From positions 1-48,030 of IMG/VR virus record IMGVR_UViG_3300022074_000079: a stretch of DNA of 48,030 bases; one strand, written 5' to 3'. The position numbers and the translations under genes were made by a program. The notes beneath the pieces were generated by a model. The model did no database searches. It was not told where the DNA came from and saw only the letters and a list, made by a program, of their open reading frames with translations. This DNA comes from a virus. Of this stretch, positions 6,254 to 14,999 are shown in pieces (position 1 is the first letter of the stretch; the number at the start of each line of letters is the position of its first letter).

Positions 6254-8655
6254 TGAAGATAACACAATATCAACAGATGATGGCGTATCTCATGCGTCCT
6301 AAGTTTAACGGCGGTGGTTCTGTTGGTGGTAATTTTGTAAAGCCAAAAAAGAAACCAGAGAAAGAAGTCAAGAAAAGAAAAAAAGAAAACTTTGAAAAAG
6401 TAAAAGATGCATTAGAGAATCCTGATGAGGTTAGAGAAATGTTTAACACAGGAGGTTCACCTGATTATGCTTTACGTTCATCTTTAAAAAGTAGAAACCC
6501 ATCACTTTACAATAAAATACTAGATCTTGCTAAAGACGGAGACATGAGACTATCTGATATTAGAAGACATCCAGAAGTTCTTAAATTAAATAAAGGAAAG
6601 CCTGTTATGTTTGAAACAGTAAAAAATTCTGTTGAACGAGGACTTGGAAAAAGAACTTTAAATAAAATTAAAAATATATCAGAAAAAGGAAAGTTTAAAA
6701 GTGAGACTAGAAAATTTGTAGAAGACAATATTGATAAAATTAAAAAAGATTATTTAAAAGGAACAAGCACAACTGATTTAAGTAAAAAATATTTAAACGC
6801 GGATAAAAGTAACACTACACTTGAAAACGTTTTAAAAGAAAATTTAACAAAAACTGAAAAAGCTAAACGTCCTGATATTGCAGGTCGGGGTCAGTTTGCA
6901 CCGGTTAAAAAAGATCCTAAAAAACTTAAAGCTATATTAGAAGACATACCTAAGATGGCTAATAAAGAAGTTTTAGAAAAACATAAAATTAGTACCACAA
7001 CTTTAAATGAAATAAAAAACGAGTACGGTTTAAAGTTTGGTAAAATGCTTAAGAAACCAATAGATCCTAAAGTAACAACAAGATTACAAAAAACTGTGGA
7101 TGCAATAGAATCCATAGAATTACCAGAGGGACAACTTGATGGTAATAAGACAGTTATAAAAAACTTAGCCGCAAAATTAAATAAAACTATTCCTGAGTTT
7201 TTAGGAGATGTTAGTAGAATAAGAACACAGCCAGATAGATTTAAAATTTCTAAACAACTTAGAAAAGATTTAGGTAGATTTCCTGATCCTAAATTTTTTA
7301 GAGAATCTTTGAAAGCACAGGGTTTTGGAAAAAAAACTATAGATACTGTAACAGCTGTAGAAAAAGCAGCTAAACAAGCTGTATCCTCTGGATCAAATTT
7401 AGAACACGCTTTACCTCAAAGTTTAATTAAAGAATTTAAATTACCTAAAAAATATTTATTGACAGCAGAAAGAACATCTAGATTTTTAAATCAATTTAAA
7501 AAACAGTTTGATAATCAATTATTAAAAGCAGCAAAGGAATATTCTGCAGGAAATATAAGTTATCCCGATTATAAAAAAGAAGTAGCAAGAATTAGTAAAA
7601 TAGTTTCTGATAAGACCGGTGGATATAAAATAGGTTACGTAGATTTTGTTGATGGTAAAGCCACGGCTGTTACACCACAAGAATCTTTGTTAAAAGGAGA
7701 AGGTGACTTAGGTAAAAAAACAAAAGGTTTAAAAAACTTTTTTAAAAATGCAGTTTATCACAATACACTTTTTGATAATTTTAATTCTAATCCAAACGAT
7801 CCTGCGTTTGCAACTTTACGAGATGAAATAAAAAAAAGACCCGATCAATTTATAAGAGAAAACGACGCTGAAAAAACAGCAAAAGCAATAAATAATTTTA
7901 CAAGACCAGAACAGTTCTACGATTTTTATAAAAAAAATCCTGATAATATATTTTTTAAAGCTTTGACAAGAACAGCTAGTTTAGCTGGAGGAAAAGGCAC
8001 TATGCTTTTAGCGGGGGGAGCCAGTTTACCTTTTTTAGCTACTGCTCTTGCAGCAGACACAGGGAATGAAATTAAAGAAGCAACAAGCGTGTTACCAACT
8101 GCAGCGGCAGCAGGCACAGGCGCGGCGGCTGTTGGAACAAAAACAGGTAGATCACTTTTAGGAAAAGCATTTAGAACTCTAGGAACTCCACTTGCAGGAA
8201 CAGCTTTAGCTGGCACACAAGTAGCTAGTAATATAGGCAAAGGTGAAAATATTGCTGATGCGGTGGTTGATCCTTTGGTTGGTTTAGAATTATCTTTTCC
8301 AGGATTATTTAGAGAGAATATATCTAAAATTACTAGTAACCCAAGAGTTCAACAATTATTAACTCTAGGTAAGTTTGGCAGAGCTTTAACTCCAGTTGGT
8401 TTAGGAATTACTGCTGCTGGAGCTGGTGTTGATTTAGCTAAATTTACTAAAGATAGAATAAATCAATTAAGATCTATGAGCCCAGTTGAAAGAGACAGGC
8501 TTAGACAAGAAAGTGATGCTTTTTCTTTTAATGAGTTTTCAGCAGCAGGTGGCGGTATAGCAAAACTAGCTGGTAAATCATCAGGCAGACCACCAGAATC
8601 AGGACCCACACCACAGGGCTTGGATTTTTTATTAAAACGTGGTAGAAAATACTAG
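6253..8655 (+). CDS. Large hypothetical protein: repeated helical/HTH-like segments and hydrophobic C-terminal region
   Basis: 800 aa, not assigned. The N-terminus has RPKFNGGGSVGG (about 16-27) and FNTGG, diglycine motifs shared with other proteins here. Residues about 60-340 are Lys-rich with HTH-like stretches such as NKEVLEKHKISTTTLNEIKN. Around 385 lies NLEHALPQS, faintly like the first HNH half-motif. Residues about 575-660 are rich in Ala/Gly/Leu (LLAGGASLPFLATALAA) and could insert in membrane. The C-terminus contains AAGGGIAKLAGK. A DNA-binding front plus membrane-active rear would suit a protein ejected with the DNA, but this is inference. Ribosome site GGAG precedes the ATG. Confidence 0.85.
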   Translation: MKITQYQQMMAYLMRPKFNGGGSVGGNFVKPKKKPEKEVKKRKKENFEKVKDALENPDEVREMFNTGGSPDYALRSSLKSRNPSLYNKILDLAKDGDMRLSDIRRHPEVLKLNKGKPVMFETVKNSVERGLGKRTLNKIKNISEKGKFKSETRKFVEDNIDKIKKDYLKGTSTTDLSKKYLNADKSNTTLENVLKENLTKTEKAKRPDIAGRGQFAPVKKDPKKLKAILEDIPKMANKEVLEKHKISTTTLNEIKNEYGLKFGKMLKKPIDPKVTTRLQKTVDAIESIELPEGQLDGNKTVIKNLAAKLNKTIPEFLGDVSRIRTQPDRFKISKQLRKDLGRFPDPKFFRESLKAQGFGKKTIDTVTAVEKAAKQAVSSGSNLEHALPQSLIKEFKLPKKYLLTAERTSRFLNQFKKQFDNQLLKAAKEYSAGNISYPDYKKEVARISKIVSDKTGGYKIGYVDFVDGKATAVTPQESLLKGEGDLGKKTKGLKNFFKNAVYHNTLFDNFNSNPNDPAFATLRDEIKKRPDQFIRENDAEKTAKAINNFTRPEQFYDFYKKNPDNIFFKALTRTASLAGGKGTMLLAGGASLPFLATALAADTGNEIKEATSVLPTAAAAGTGAAAVGTKTGRSLLGKAFRTLGTPLAGTALAGTQVASNIGKGENIADAVVDPLVGLELSFPGLFRENISKITSNPRVQQLLTLGKFGRALTPVGLGITAAGAGVDLAKFTKDRINQLRSMSPVERDRLRQESDAFSFNEFSAAGGGIAKLAGKSSGRPPESGPTPQGLDFLLKRGRKY

Positions 8656-8663
8656 GAGTTTAA

Positions 8664-11105
8664 ATGGCAGATATAGATAAAGGACTTCCTAACACTCGTA
8701 CTCAGATTAAAGTTCCGGGCGAAGAGGTCGAGATAAAGGAAGAGATTAAAGAACAGCAACCTGTTGAAATTTTACCCGAAGAAGATGGTGGTGCAACAAT
8801 TGACTTTGATCCAAGTGCAGTAAATGTACCTGGCACAGAATCTCATTTTGATAATCTTGGAGATATTTTACCTGACGATGTTTTAAATCCTCTAGGTTCT
8901 GAATTAAAAAATAATTACATGGACTATAAGATGTCCAGAAAAGAATGGGAAAAAGCATACACTGAGGGACTTGATCTATTAGGCTTTAAATACGAAAATA
9001 GAACAGAGCCTTTCCAAGGTGCTTCGGGTGCCACGCACCCTGTACTAGCAGAAGCTGTCACACAGTTTCAAGCCACAGCATACAAAGAATTATTACCAAG
9101 TGACGGTCCAGTAAGAACACAAGTTCTTGGAGTTAAAACTCCACAGAAAGATCAACAAGCACATAGAGTAAAAGATTTCATGAATTATTTAATTATGGAT
9201 CAGATGAAAGAGTACGAACCAGAATTTGATTCGATGTTATTTCATTTACCTTTAGCTGGATCTACATTTAAAAAAGTTTATTACGATGATTTATTAGGCA
9301 GAGCAGTTTCTAAGTTTGTTCCTGCTGATGATTTAATTGTACCTTACACAGCGAACAGTTTAGCAGAAGCTGAATCAATTATTCACGTTGTGAAAATGTC
9401 AGAAAACGATTTAAGAAAACAACAAGTGGCAGGATTTTATTCTGATGTAGAATTATCACCGCCAGGTATGACTGTTAATGACGACGTTTCAAAAAAAGAA
9501 AAAGAATTAGAAGGCACTAAAAAATCTGGAAAACAAATTCCTATGTACACTTTGTTAGAGTGTCATGTAGATTTAGATTTAGAAGGCTTCGAAGATCTTG
9601 GTCCAGAAGGGGAACCGACTGGCATCAAGCTACCTTACATCGTTACAATCGAAGAAGGTAGTGGAACGGTTCTTTCGATAAGAAGGAACTATGCGCCCAA
9701 CGATCCAAAAAAACAAAGAGTCCAATATTTTGTCCACTTTAAATTTCTGCCAGGACTAGGATTCTACGGATTTGGATTGATACACATGATTGGCGGATTG
9801 AGTAGAACTGCAACAGTCGCTCTCCGCCAATTATTAGATGCAGGAACGTTATCGAATTTACCTGCAGGATTTAAACAAAGAGGTGTTAGAGTTAGAGACG
9901 AAGCATCACCAATACAACCAGGTGAGTTTAAAGATGTAGATGCACCAGGCGGTAATTTACGTGAAGCTTTCTTCCCTCTACCATACAAAGAACCATCAGG
10001 AACTTTATTACAATTAATGGGTATTGTGGTTCAAGCAGGTCAAAGATTTGCGGCTATATCCGAATTACAAATGGGTGAAGGCCAACAAAACGCAGCTGTA
10101 GGAACAACGATAGCTCTTTTAGAGAGAGGATCTAAAGTTATGTCGGCTATCCATAAAAGATTATACAGCTCAATGAGAGGTGAGTTTAAACTATTATCTA
10201 AAATTATATCTACATATTTACCACCAGAATATCCTTATGATGTTGTAGGTGGTGCAAGAGTTATTAAGCAAACAGACTTTGATGACAGGATAGATATCTT
10301 ACCAGTAGCAGATCCAAATATATTTTCTATGTCACAAAGAATTACTTTGGCTCAAACACAGTTACAACTTGCTACATCAAACCCACAAATACATAATTTG
10401 TATGCAGCGTATAGAACAATGTATGAAGCGATTGGTGTTAAAAATATTGATGGTATTTTACCACCACCACAACCTGTGCAGCCAATGGATCCAAGTCAGG
10501 AACACATTATGGCTATGTCAGGTAAATCTTTTCAAGCTTTTCCTGGTCAGGATCATAGAGCACACATCACAGCTCACTTAAATTTTATGTCTACTAACAT
10601 GGTTAGAAACAATCCTGCGATTATGGGTCTAATTCAAAAAAATATTTTAGAGCATATTAGTTTAATGGCTCAAGAACAGATACAATTAGAGTTCAGAGAG
10701 CAGTTAATGCAGATTCAAATGATGCAACAACAAGCTCCAGTCAACCCACAGGTCGCACAACAGCTACAAATGTTAACTCAAGAGATAGAAGCTAGGAAAG
10801 CTGTGTTGATTGCAGAGATGACAGAAGACTTTATGAGAGAAGAGAAAAAAATTACATCACAATTTGACTCTGATCCGCTTTTAAAACTAAAAGCAAGAGA
10901 AGTTGACCTTAGAGCTATGGAAAATGAACGTAAAAAAGAGGCAGATCAAGATAAAAATGACCTTGCAAGAGCAAAATTAATGCAAGCCAAGGATATTTCG
11001 GAAGAAAAGATGGATCAAAACGAAAAATTAGCTAAATTAAGAGCTGGAGTATCGCTTGCAAAGGCTGATAAACCAGGTATAACTGCTATTGAGGTAGAAG
11101 AGTAA
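8664..11105 (+). CDS. Portal protein (P22-type)
   Basis: 813 aa, the length of large podovirus-type portals; it forms the DNA-entry ring at the unique capsid vertex and partners TerL. Recognisable features are the N-terminal FKYENRTEPFQGASGATHPV segment (about 110-128), the following helical AEAVTQFQATAYKELLP stretch, an acidic leader, and a long C-terminal Gln/Met-rich helical barrel (about 640-800: MQIQMMQQQAP, then Lys/Glu coiled coil). It lies downstream of terminase and upstream of scaffold and capsid, the usual order. The ATG is 8 bases after the preceding stop with GGAG in between. Confidence 0.92.
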   Translation: MADIDKGLPNTRTQIKVPGEEVEIKEEIKEQQPVEILPEEDGGATIDFDPSAVNVPGTESHFDNLGDILPDDVLNPLGSELKNNYMDYKMSRKEWEKAYTEGLDLLGFKYENRTEPFQGASGATHPVLAEAVTQFQATAYKELLPSDGPVRTQVLGVKTPQKDQQAHRVKDFMNYLIMDQMKEYEPEFDSMLFHLPLAGSTFKKVYYDDLLGRAVSKFVPADDLIVPYTANSLAEAESIIHVVKMSENDLRKQQVAGFYSDVELSPPGMTVNDDVSKKEKELEGTKKSGKQIPMYTLLECHVDLDLEGFEDLGPEGEPTGIKLPYIVTIEEGSGTVLSIRRNYAPNDPKKQRVQYFVHFKFLPGLGFYGFGLIHMIGGLSRTATVALRQLLDAGTLSNLPAGFKQRGVRVRDEASPIQPGEFKDVDAPGGNLREAFFPLPYKEPSGTLLQLMGIVVQAGQRFAAISELQMGEGQQNAAVGTTIALLERGSKVMSAIHKRLYSSMRGEFKLLSKIISTYLPPEYPYDVVGGARVIKQTDFDDRIDILPVADPNIFSMSQRITLAQTQLQLATSNPQIHNLYAAYRTMYEAIGVKNIDGILPPPQPVQPMDPSQEHIMAMSGKSFQAFPGQDHRAHITAHLNFMSTNMVRNNPAIMGLIQKNILEHISLMAQEQIQLEFREQLMQIQMMQQQAPVNPQVAQQLQMLTQEIEARKAVLIAEMTEDFMREEKKITSQFDSDPLLKLKAREVDLRAMENERKKEADQDKNDLARAKLMQAKDISEEKMDQNEKLAKLRAGVSLAKADKPGITAIEVEE

Positions 11106-11121
11106 TAAAAAAGGAGTAAAA

Positions 11122-11304
11122 ATGGAAAAATTAGATAAAATTAAACCAGTTACAGTGCAAGACCAAGAAGTTGAAATAGATCCTAGATCTAAAACAACGG
11201 CTGACGCTGCATTTAACTATATTGGTACAGGCGGACCTGAACTTGAAGTACAAGGTCAAGGCGCTGTTAGACCTGACAAGAAAAGAAAATCAAAGGCGTA
11301 CTAA
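11122..11304 (+). CDS. Small hypothetical protein, 60 aa
   Basis: A polar protein with an acidic front, TGGPE in the middle and a basic C-terminus (PDKKRKSKAY). It has a strong ribosome site (AAAAAAGGAG before the ATG) and its stop shares a base with the ATG of the holin-like gene (TAATG). Function unknown; no motif recognised. Confidence 0.8.
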   Translation: MEKLDKIKPVTVQDQEVEIDPRSKTTADAAFNYIGTGGPELEVQGQGAVRPDKKRKSKAY

Positions 11305-11693
11305 TGGCTTGGTTCAGTTTAGCAAAAATAGCTTTGCAGGCTGGTTCAAAAATTTATTCGAACCGCCAAAAGACAAAGATGGCTATGTCTGATGCACAAT
11401 TGATGCATGCAGAGAAAATGGCTCGGGGTGAAGAGCAATACCAGGGCAAATTGCTAGAAGCTAGGCAAAACGACTATAAGGACGAATTTGTACTCGTGAT
11501 TATATCGGCGCCCATCATTGTGTTAATGTGGGCAGTCATGTCAGATGACCCTGCAGCGATGGAAAAGGTAAAATTATTCTTTGAATACTTTCAATCTCTA
11601 CCATCTTGGTTTACTAACTTATGGATACTTGTAGTTGCCTCAATTTTTGGTATAAAGGGTACACAAGTATTTAGAAACGGAGGCAAAAAATAA
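11304..11693 (+). CDS. Holin-like membrane protein, 129 aa
   Basis: The first 60 residues form a charged amphipathic helix. Two membrane helices follow: FVLVIISAPIIVLMWAVM (62-79) and about 103-119 (TNLWILVVASIFGIKG), then a short tail RNGGKK. This resembles the 3TM-type holin family of gene transfer agents and many marine phages, which permeabilises the inner membrane for lysis. It is embedded between portal and capsid genes rather than beside an endolysin, and no endolysin is recognised, so a structural membrane protein remains possible. TAATG overlaps tie it to both neighbours. Confidence 0.6.
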   Translation: MAWFSLAKIALQAGSKIYSNRQKTKMAMSDAQLMHAEKMARGEEQYQGKLLEARQNDYKDEFVLVIISAPIIVLMWAVMSDDPAAMEKVKLFFEYFQSLPSWFTNLWILVVASIFGIKGTQVFRNGGKK

Positions 11694-12151
11694 TGTTTAA
11701 CAAAATTAGAACTATTGGAAAAATAGCAAAAACTGTTTCATCGCCAATTACGCATGCAAGAAATATAATTAAATCAAAGTTTTCAAAAACAGGACCTACA
11801 ATTAAAAGTGTCAAACCTAAAGCTACATCTGATGCGAGTAAAAGATTTAAAGCCAGAGTTGCTGGAGTAAAATCAGGGGTTAAAGAAGGAACTGATCAAT
11901 TTCAAAAGCAAAACCCTAAATCTTTAGTAACAGATAAGCAAATTAAAAAAGTTCAAAAAGACACATCAGAAAAACATATGAAAAAAGTTAGAAAAGAATA
12001 TCTAAGAGCACCTAAAAGAACAGGTGGAAGAATAGGTTTAAAAGGCGGTGGATTTCCTGATCACTCTGGTGACGGCAAAATTACTCAAAAAGATATTTTA
12101 ATGGCAAAAGGCGTAATACCTAAACCAAAATCTAAAAAGAAGGTCATCTAA
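11693..12151 (+). CDS. Basic protein with EF-hand/dockerin-like calcium loop
   Basis: 152 aa, strongly Lys-rich and helical over 1-110. The C-terminus has TGGRIGLKGGG (110-120) followed by D123-H-S125-G-D127-G128-K-I130-T-Q-K-D134, which fits the DxSxDGxIxxxD calcium-binding loop of EF hands and dockerins. A single loop rather than a pair suggests a structural metal site or docking peptide. I recall similar tails in other marine phage proteins. Stop and start are linked by TAATG overlaps to neighbours. Function unknown; a virion protein is likely from position. Confidence 0.8.
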   Translation: MFNKIRTIGKIAKTVSSPITHARNIIKSKFSKTGPTIKSVKPKATSDASKRFKARVAGVKSGVKEGTDQFQKQNPKSLVTDKQIKKVQKDTSEKHMKKVRKEYLRAPKRTGGRIGLKGGGFPDHSGDGKITQKDILMAKGVIPKPKSKKKVI

Positions 12152-12387
12152 TGGCAAAACTTTGTCCAAAAGGAAAAGCAGCTGCTAAAAGAAAATTTAA
12201 GGTATACCCAAGCGCATATGCAAACATGTACGCATCAGGTGTATGTTCTGGTAAAATTACACCAGGCGGTAAAAAAAATAGAGCCAAGAAGATGGGTGGT
12301 GGTATGATGGAAATGCCAAGAGCCATGTATAGAGGCGGAGGAATCTGTAAGAAAGGTAAAGGAAGAGCTTACGGAAAGAATTCGTAA
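12151..12387 (+). CDS. Small very basic Cys/Gly protein (LCPKGKAAAKRKF family)
   Basis: 78 aa. The first half, LCPKGKAAAKRKFKVYPSAY (4-23), is a strongly conserved phage motif that I recall from many marine and T4-like phages without known function. A second Cys follows at about 32 and a third near 71. Residues 48-66 hold the glycine motifs MGGGMM and RGGGI. The net charge is highly positive. It is the first of four adjacent basic proteins. Likely roles are binding nucleic acid or packing into the capsid interior; unproven. Confidence 0.85.
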   Translation: MAKLCPKGKAAAKRKFKVYPSAYANMYASGVCSGKITPGGKKNRAKKMGGGMMEMPRAMYRGGGICKKGKGRAYGKNS

Positions 12388-12803
12388 TGGCTAAAAAAGG
12401 ATTACGTTCATGGGTGAAGGAAAACTGGGTAGATATTGCCAACAAAAAATCAGATGGCTCATACCCGAAGTGTGGACGAAGTGGTGGAGAAAAAAGAAAA
12501 AATTATCCAAAATGCGTGCCCATTGCAAAAGCAAGAGCGATGTCCAAAGGGCAACGTGCGGGTGCCGTAGCAAGAAAACAAGCTAAAGCTAATCAAGGTC
12601 CAACACCAGATAGAGCAGCAACTTTTGCAAAAAGAAAAAGAGCATCAAGCGGTGGATCAATCGGTAATGATATGATTCGTCAAGCGCAAAAAAATTATAT
12701 TGGAAGTTATGTTTCAGGTGATTTAGGTGGAGTTAAAGTAGGAAACAAATCATATAAAAAATATTATTCTAACCCTGGTTTTAAAATGCCAAAAATATCA
12801 TGA
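12387..12803 (+). CDS. Small basic Cys-containing protein, DUF5872-like
   Basis: 138 aa. The N-terminus KGLRSWVKENWVDI then KCGRSGGEKRKNYPKCVP (about 30-47) matches a family I remember as DUF5872, with two conserved Cys and many Lys/Arg. A lysine/alanine-rich middle (RAGAVARKQAKAN) and ASSGGSI follow. The C-terminal part, NYIGSYVSGDLGG onward, is more neutral. The family name is from memory. The start shares one base with the previous stop (TAATG), and its stop overlaps the next start by 4 bases (ATGA). Nucleic-acid binding is the natural guess. Confidence 0.82.
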   Translation: MAKKGLRSWVKENWVDIANKKSDGSYPKCGRSGGEKRKNYPKCVPIAKARAMSKGQRAGAVARKQAKANQGPTPDRAATFAKRKRASSGGSIGNDMIRQAQKNYIGSYVSGDLGGVKVGNKSYKKYYSNPGFKMPKIS

Positions 12804-13162
12804 GCAGAAACGACTACGGATTAAAATTTGGTGAAACACAACAATACTATGGTAACGTACCTGATGGTAGACAAGCTCTAGCTAGAGGTGGTGACGTAAT
12901 GCCAAAAAGAAATAAAAAGAATTTTCGTCCAACGAAAAAAGGTGCAGGCATGACAAGAGCCGGTGTGGCTGCATATCGAAGAGCAAATCCCGGTTCAAAA
13001 CTAAAAACAGCCGTGACTGGAAAAGTGAAGCCAGGATCAAAAGCTGCTAAACGTAGAAAATCATTCTGCGCAAGATCACTAGGACAAATGAAAAAATTTC
13101 CTAAAGCAGCGAAAGATCCAAACTCAAGACTTAGACAGGCACGGAGAAGATGGAAGTGCTAA
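12800..13162 (+). CDS. Small basic protein, DUF6321-like
   Basis: 120 aa. After a variable N-terminus with LARGGDVM (about 29-36), it carries GAGMTRAGVAAYRRANPGSK, then KAAKRRKSFCARSLGQMKK and the ending RRRWKC. This order matches a phage family I remember as DUF6321. It has two Cys and extreme positive charge over the last 80 residues. No enzyme signature. It is the third member of the basic cassette and likely nucleic-acid binding. It overlaps the previous gene by ATGA and abuts the next with no gap. Confidence 0.82.
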   Translation: MSRNDYGLKFGETQQYYGNVPDGRQALARGGDVMPKRNKKNFRPTKKGAGMTRAGVAAYRRANPGSKLKTAVTGKVKPGSKAAKRRKSFCARSLGQMKKFPKAAKDPNSRLRQARRRWKC

Positions 13163-13438
13163 ATGAAAGATCCAAAAACAGGAACAGGTAAGAAACCGAA
13201 AGGTTCAGGTAGAAGATTGTATACGGATGAGAATCCTAGAGATACAGTTAAAATAAAATTTGCAACACCTGCAGATGCAAGAGCAACTGTTGCAAAAGTA
13301 AAAAGAGTAAACAAACCATTTGCGCGAAAGATACAAATACTCACAGTCATGGAACAAAGAGCTAAGGTTATGGGTAAAAGTAAAGTTGTGCAGATAGCAA
13401 AGAAAGGTAAAAATGCAATTAGAAACAGCAATAAATAG
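13163..13438 (+). CDS. Small basic conserved phage protein, 91 aa
   Basis: It opens MKDPKTGTGKKPKGSGRRLY followed by TDENPRDTVKIKFATPADA, a conserved block that I recall from marine phages and always near similar basic proteins. The C-terminal half is a charged helix. Function unknown. It starts directly after the previous stop and overlaps the next gene by 26 bases in another frame. It completes the run of four basic proteins between the lysis-like and head genes. Confidence 0.82.
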   Translation: MKDPKTGTGKKPKGSGRRLYTDENPRDTVKIKFATPADARATVAKVKRVNKPFARKIQILTVMEQRAKVMGKSKVVQIAKKGKNAIRNSNK

Positions 13439-13637
13439 ACTACTTAGATACATTGATAAACGCACAGAAGAGTTATCAATAGCCGTAACGTCCGGAGGCA
13501 TTGACAATATGGAAAAATATAACTATATAATAGGACAGATAACAGCCCTAGAGGCAACTAAACAGGAACTCTCTAACCTGCTAGAAGATAAGGAGCAACA
13601 TGGAACAGTCATCGAAATCAATAAAACTACCGAATAA
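13413..13637 (+). CDS. Short coiled-coil protein, 74 aa
   Basis: A small helical protein: residues 1-25 and 33-65 form amphipathic helices (IIGQITALEATKQELSNLLE), probably a helical hairpin or coiled coil. It overlaps the preceding gene by 26 bases and the GroES-like gene by 38 bases, both in other frames; AAGAAAGG lies upstream of the start. Role unknown; it may regulate or accompany the co-chaperonin or scaffold. Confidence 0.75.
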   Translation: MQLETAINRLLRYIDKRTEELSIAVTSGGIDNMEKYNYIIGQITALEATKQELSNLLEDKEQHGTVIEINKTTE

Positions 13638-14019
13638 AAAACTGGTAGGAGTCAAAAAAGAAAAAGATCTAACAAAAGAAGATTCAACTAAACTACCACA
13701 GCCAACTGGTTGGAGGATGTTAGTTTTACCTTTCAAAATGAAAGAGAAAACTAAGGGCGGGTTAATACTTGCCGAAGCAGCCTTAGAGAGACAACAAGTT
13801 GCGTCGCAATGTGGTTTAGTTTTAAGAATGGGTCCAGATTGTTACAAGGACAAAGAGCGTTACGCCGAAGGTCCTTGGTGCAAGGAAGGGGAATGGGTAA
13901 TGTTTGCCCGTTATGCTGGATCAAGAATAAAGATAGAAGGTGGAGAAATACGTCTGCTAAACGATGACGAAGTTTTAGCAACCATCAAGAATCCAGAGGA
14001 TATCTTGCATGAATATTAA
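13600..14019 (+). CDS. GroES-like co-chaperonin (Cpn10 fold)
   Basis: 139 aa. After about 30 variable residues the Cpn10 pattern appears: PTGWRMLVLPFKMKEKTKGG (strand, then mobile-loop region with KGGLILAE), then GLVLRMGPDCY, EGEWVMFARYAGSRIKIEG and DDEVLAT. This corresponds to GroES PLxDRVxV, GGI, VGxG, KVGDxVLFxKYAGTEI and ILAxI. Phage co-chaperonins, such as T4 gp31, replace host GroES so that host GroEL can fold the capsid protein. Its place just before scaffold and capsid genes fits that role. AAGGAG precedes the ATG. No GroEL gene is present, so host GroEL is the expected partner. Confidence 0.88.
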   Translation: MEQSSKSIKLPNKKLVGVKKEKDLTKEDSTKLPQPTGWRMLVLPFKMKEKTKGGLILAEAALERQQVASQCGLVLRMGPDCYKDKERYAEGPWCKEGEWVMFARYAGSRIKIEGGEIRLLNDDEVLATIKNPEDILHEY

Positions 14020-14038
14020 ATCATAGAAGGAGTAAACT

Positions 14039-14998
14039 ATGCCAAATGAAGAAAAAGAAAAAGAAAAAACAGTAGATATAGATACATCAGGTCCTGATGC
14101 AGAAGTATCTATTGAAGAGGTAAAAGACGAGTCGGTTATAGAAACCGAAGCGCCTAAAAAAGAAACCGTTAGCGAAGAACCAGTAGAGACGAAAGAAGAA
14201 GTAAAAGAAGAACCAAAAAAAGACGACGAAAAACTAGAGGACTACAGTAAAGGTGTTCAAAGTAGAATTGCAAAACTTACACGTAAAATGCGTGAAGCTG
14301 AAAGGCAAAGAGATGCAGCTACTGAATATGCAAAATCTGTAGAAGAAAAAAGAAAAGCCTTAGAAACAAGGTTTGAAAAAACTGATGCTCAATATCTCAA
14401 AAAATTTGAGACAAGTATCTCAACTGGTTTAGAGGCTGCACAAAAAGAATTAGCTGTAGCTATTGAAGCTGGTGATGCAAAAGCACAAGTTGATGCACAG
14501 AAGAGAATCTCTACACTTGCATTTGAAAATGCAAAATTAGAGCAGAGTAAAGAAGCTAGAACAACAGCTTCTACTGGAGGAGAAATATCAAAACCTTCAG
14601 AAGCTCCTAGTCAGCCAACAATACCGGCTGAACCTAGTGATCCGATGGCAGAAGCTTGGGCTGGTAAAAACTCATGGTTTGGTAAAGATAGAGCTATGAC
14701 ATATACAGCGTTCGAAATTCATAAGGATTTAGTCGAAAAAGAAGGTTACGACTCTAATTCAGATGAATATTATGCAGAAATCGATAAAAGAATCCGTGTT
14801 GACTTTCCGCATAAATTTGCTACAACTGATGTTAGAAACACGACCGACCCCGTTCAGACGGTGGCTTCAGCAAAAAGAAGCGTAAGACCTGGTCGCAAAA
14901 CTGTGAAACTCACATCTTCACAAGTAGCAATCGCTAAAAAATTAGGTGTGCCACTCGAAGAGTACGCAAAACAATTAAAAAACACGGGAGGAGCGTAA
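14039..14998 (+). CDS. Capsid scaffolding protein
   Basis: 319 aa. The first 75 residues are almost all acidic with Lys/Pro (EEPVETKEEVKEEPKK). A long coiled coil follows (about 75-180). A middle with DPMAEAWAGKNSWFG leads to a basic C-terminus ending KLGVPLEEYAKQLKNTGGA, the usual capsid-binding tail of scaffolds. This composition, and its position two genes before the head proteins, identify an internal scaffold that guides procapsid assembly and then leaves. GAAGGAGTAAACT precedes the ATG. Confidence 0.88.
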   Translation: MPNEEKEKEKTVDIDTSGPDAEVSIEEVKDESVIETEAPKKETVSEEPVETKEEVKEEPKKDDEKLEDYSKGVQSRIAKLTRKMREAERQRDAATEYAKSVEEKRKALETRFEKTDAQYLKKFETSISTGLEAAQKELAVAIEAGDAKAQVDAQKRISTLAFENAKLEQSKEARTTASTGGEISKPSEAPSQPTIPAEPSDPMAEAWAGKNSWFGKDRAMTYTAFEIHKDLVEKEGYDSNSDEYYAEIDKRIRVDFPHKFATTDVRNTTDPVQTVASAKRSVRPGRKTVKLTSSQVAIAKKLGVPLEEYAKQLKNTGGA

Positions 14999-14999
14999 A

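Noticed and set aside
7926-8240. Minus-strand open frame of about 100 codons under the 800-aa gene
   Set aside because: It mirrors the Ala/Gly-rich codons of the plus-strand gene and has no ribosome site or neighbour context.
11304-11693. Endolysin associated with the holin-like gene
   Set aside because: The flanking proteins are a small polar protein and an EF-hand-like basic protein; neither has a lytic-enzyme motif.
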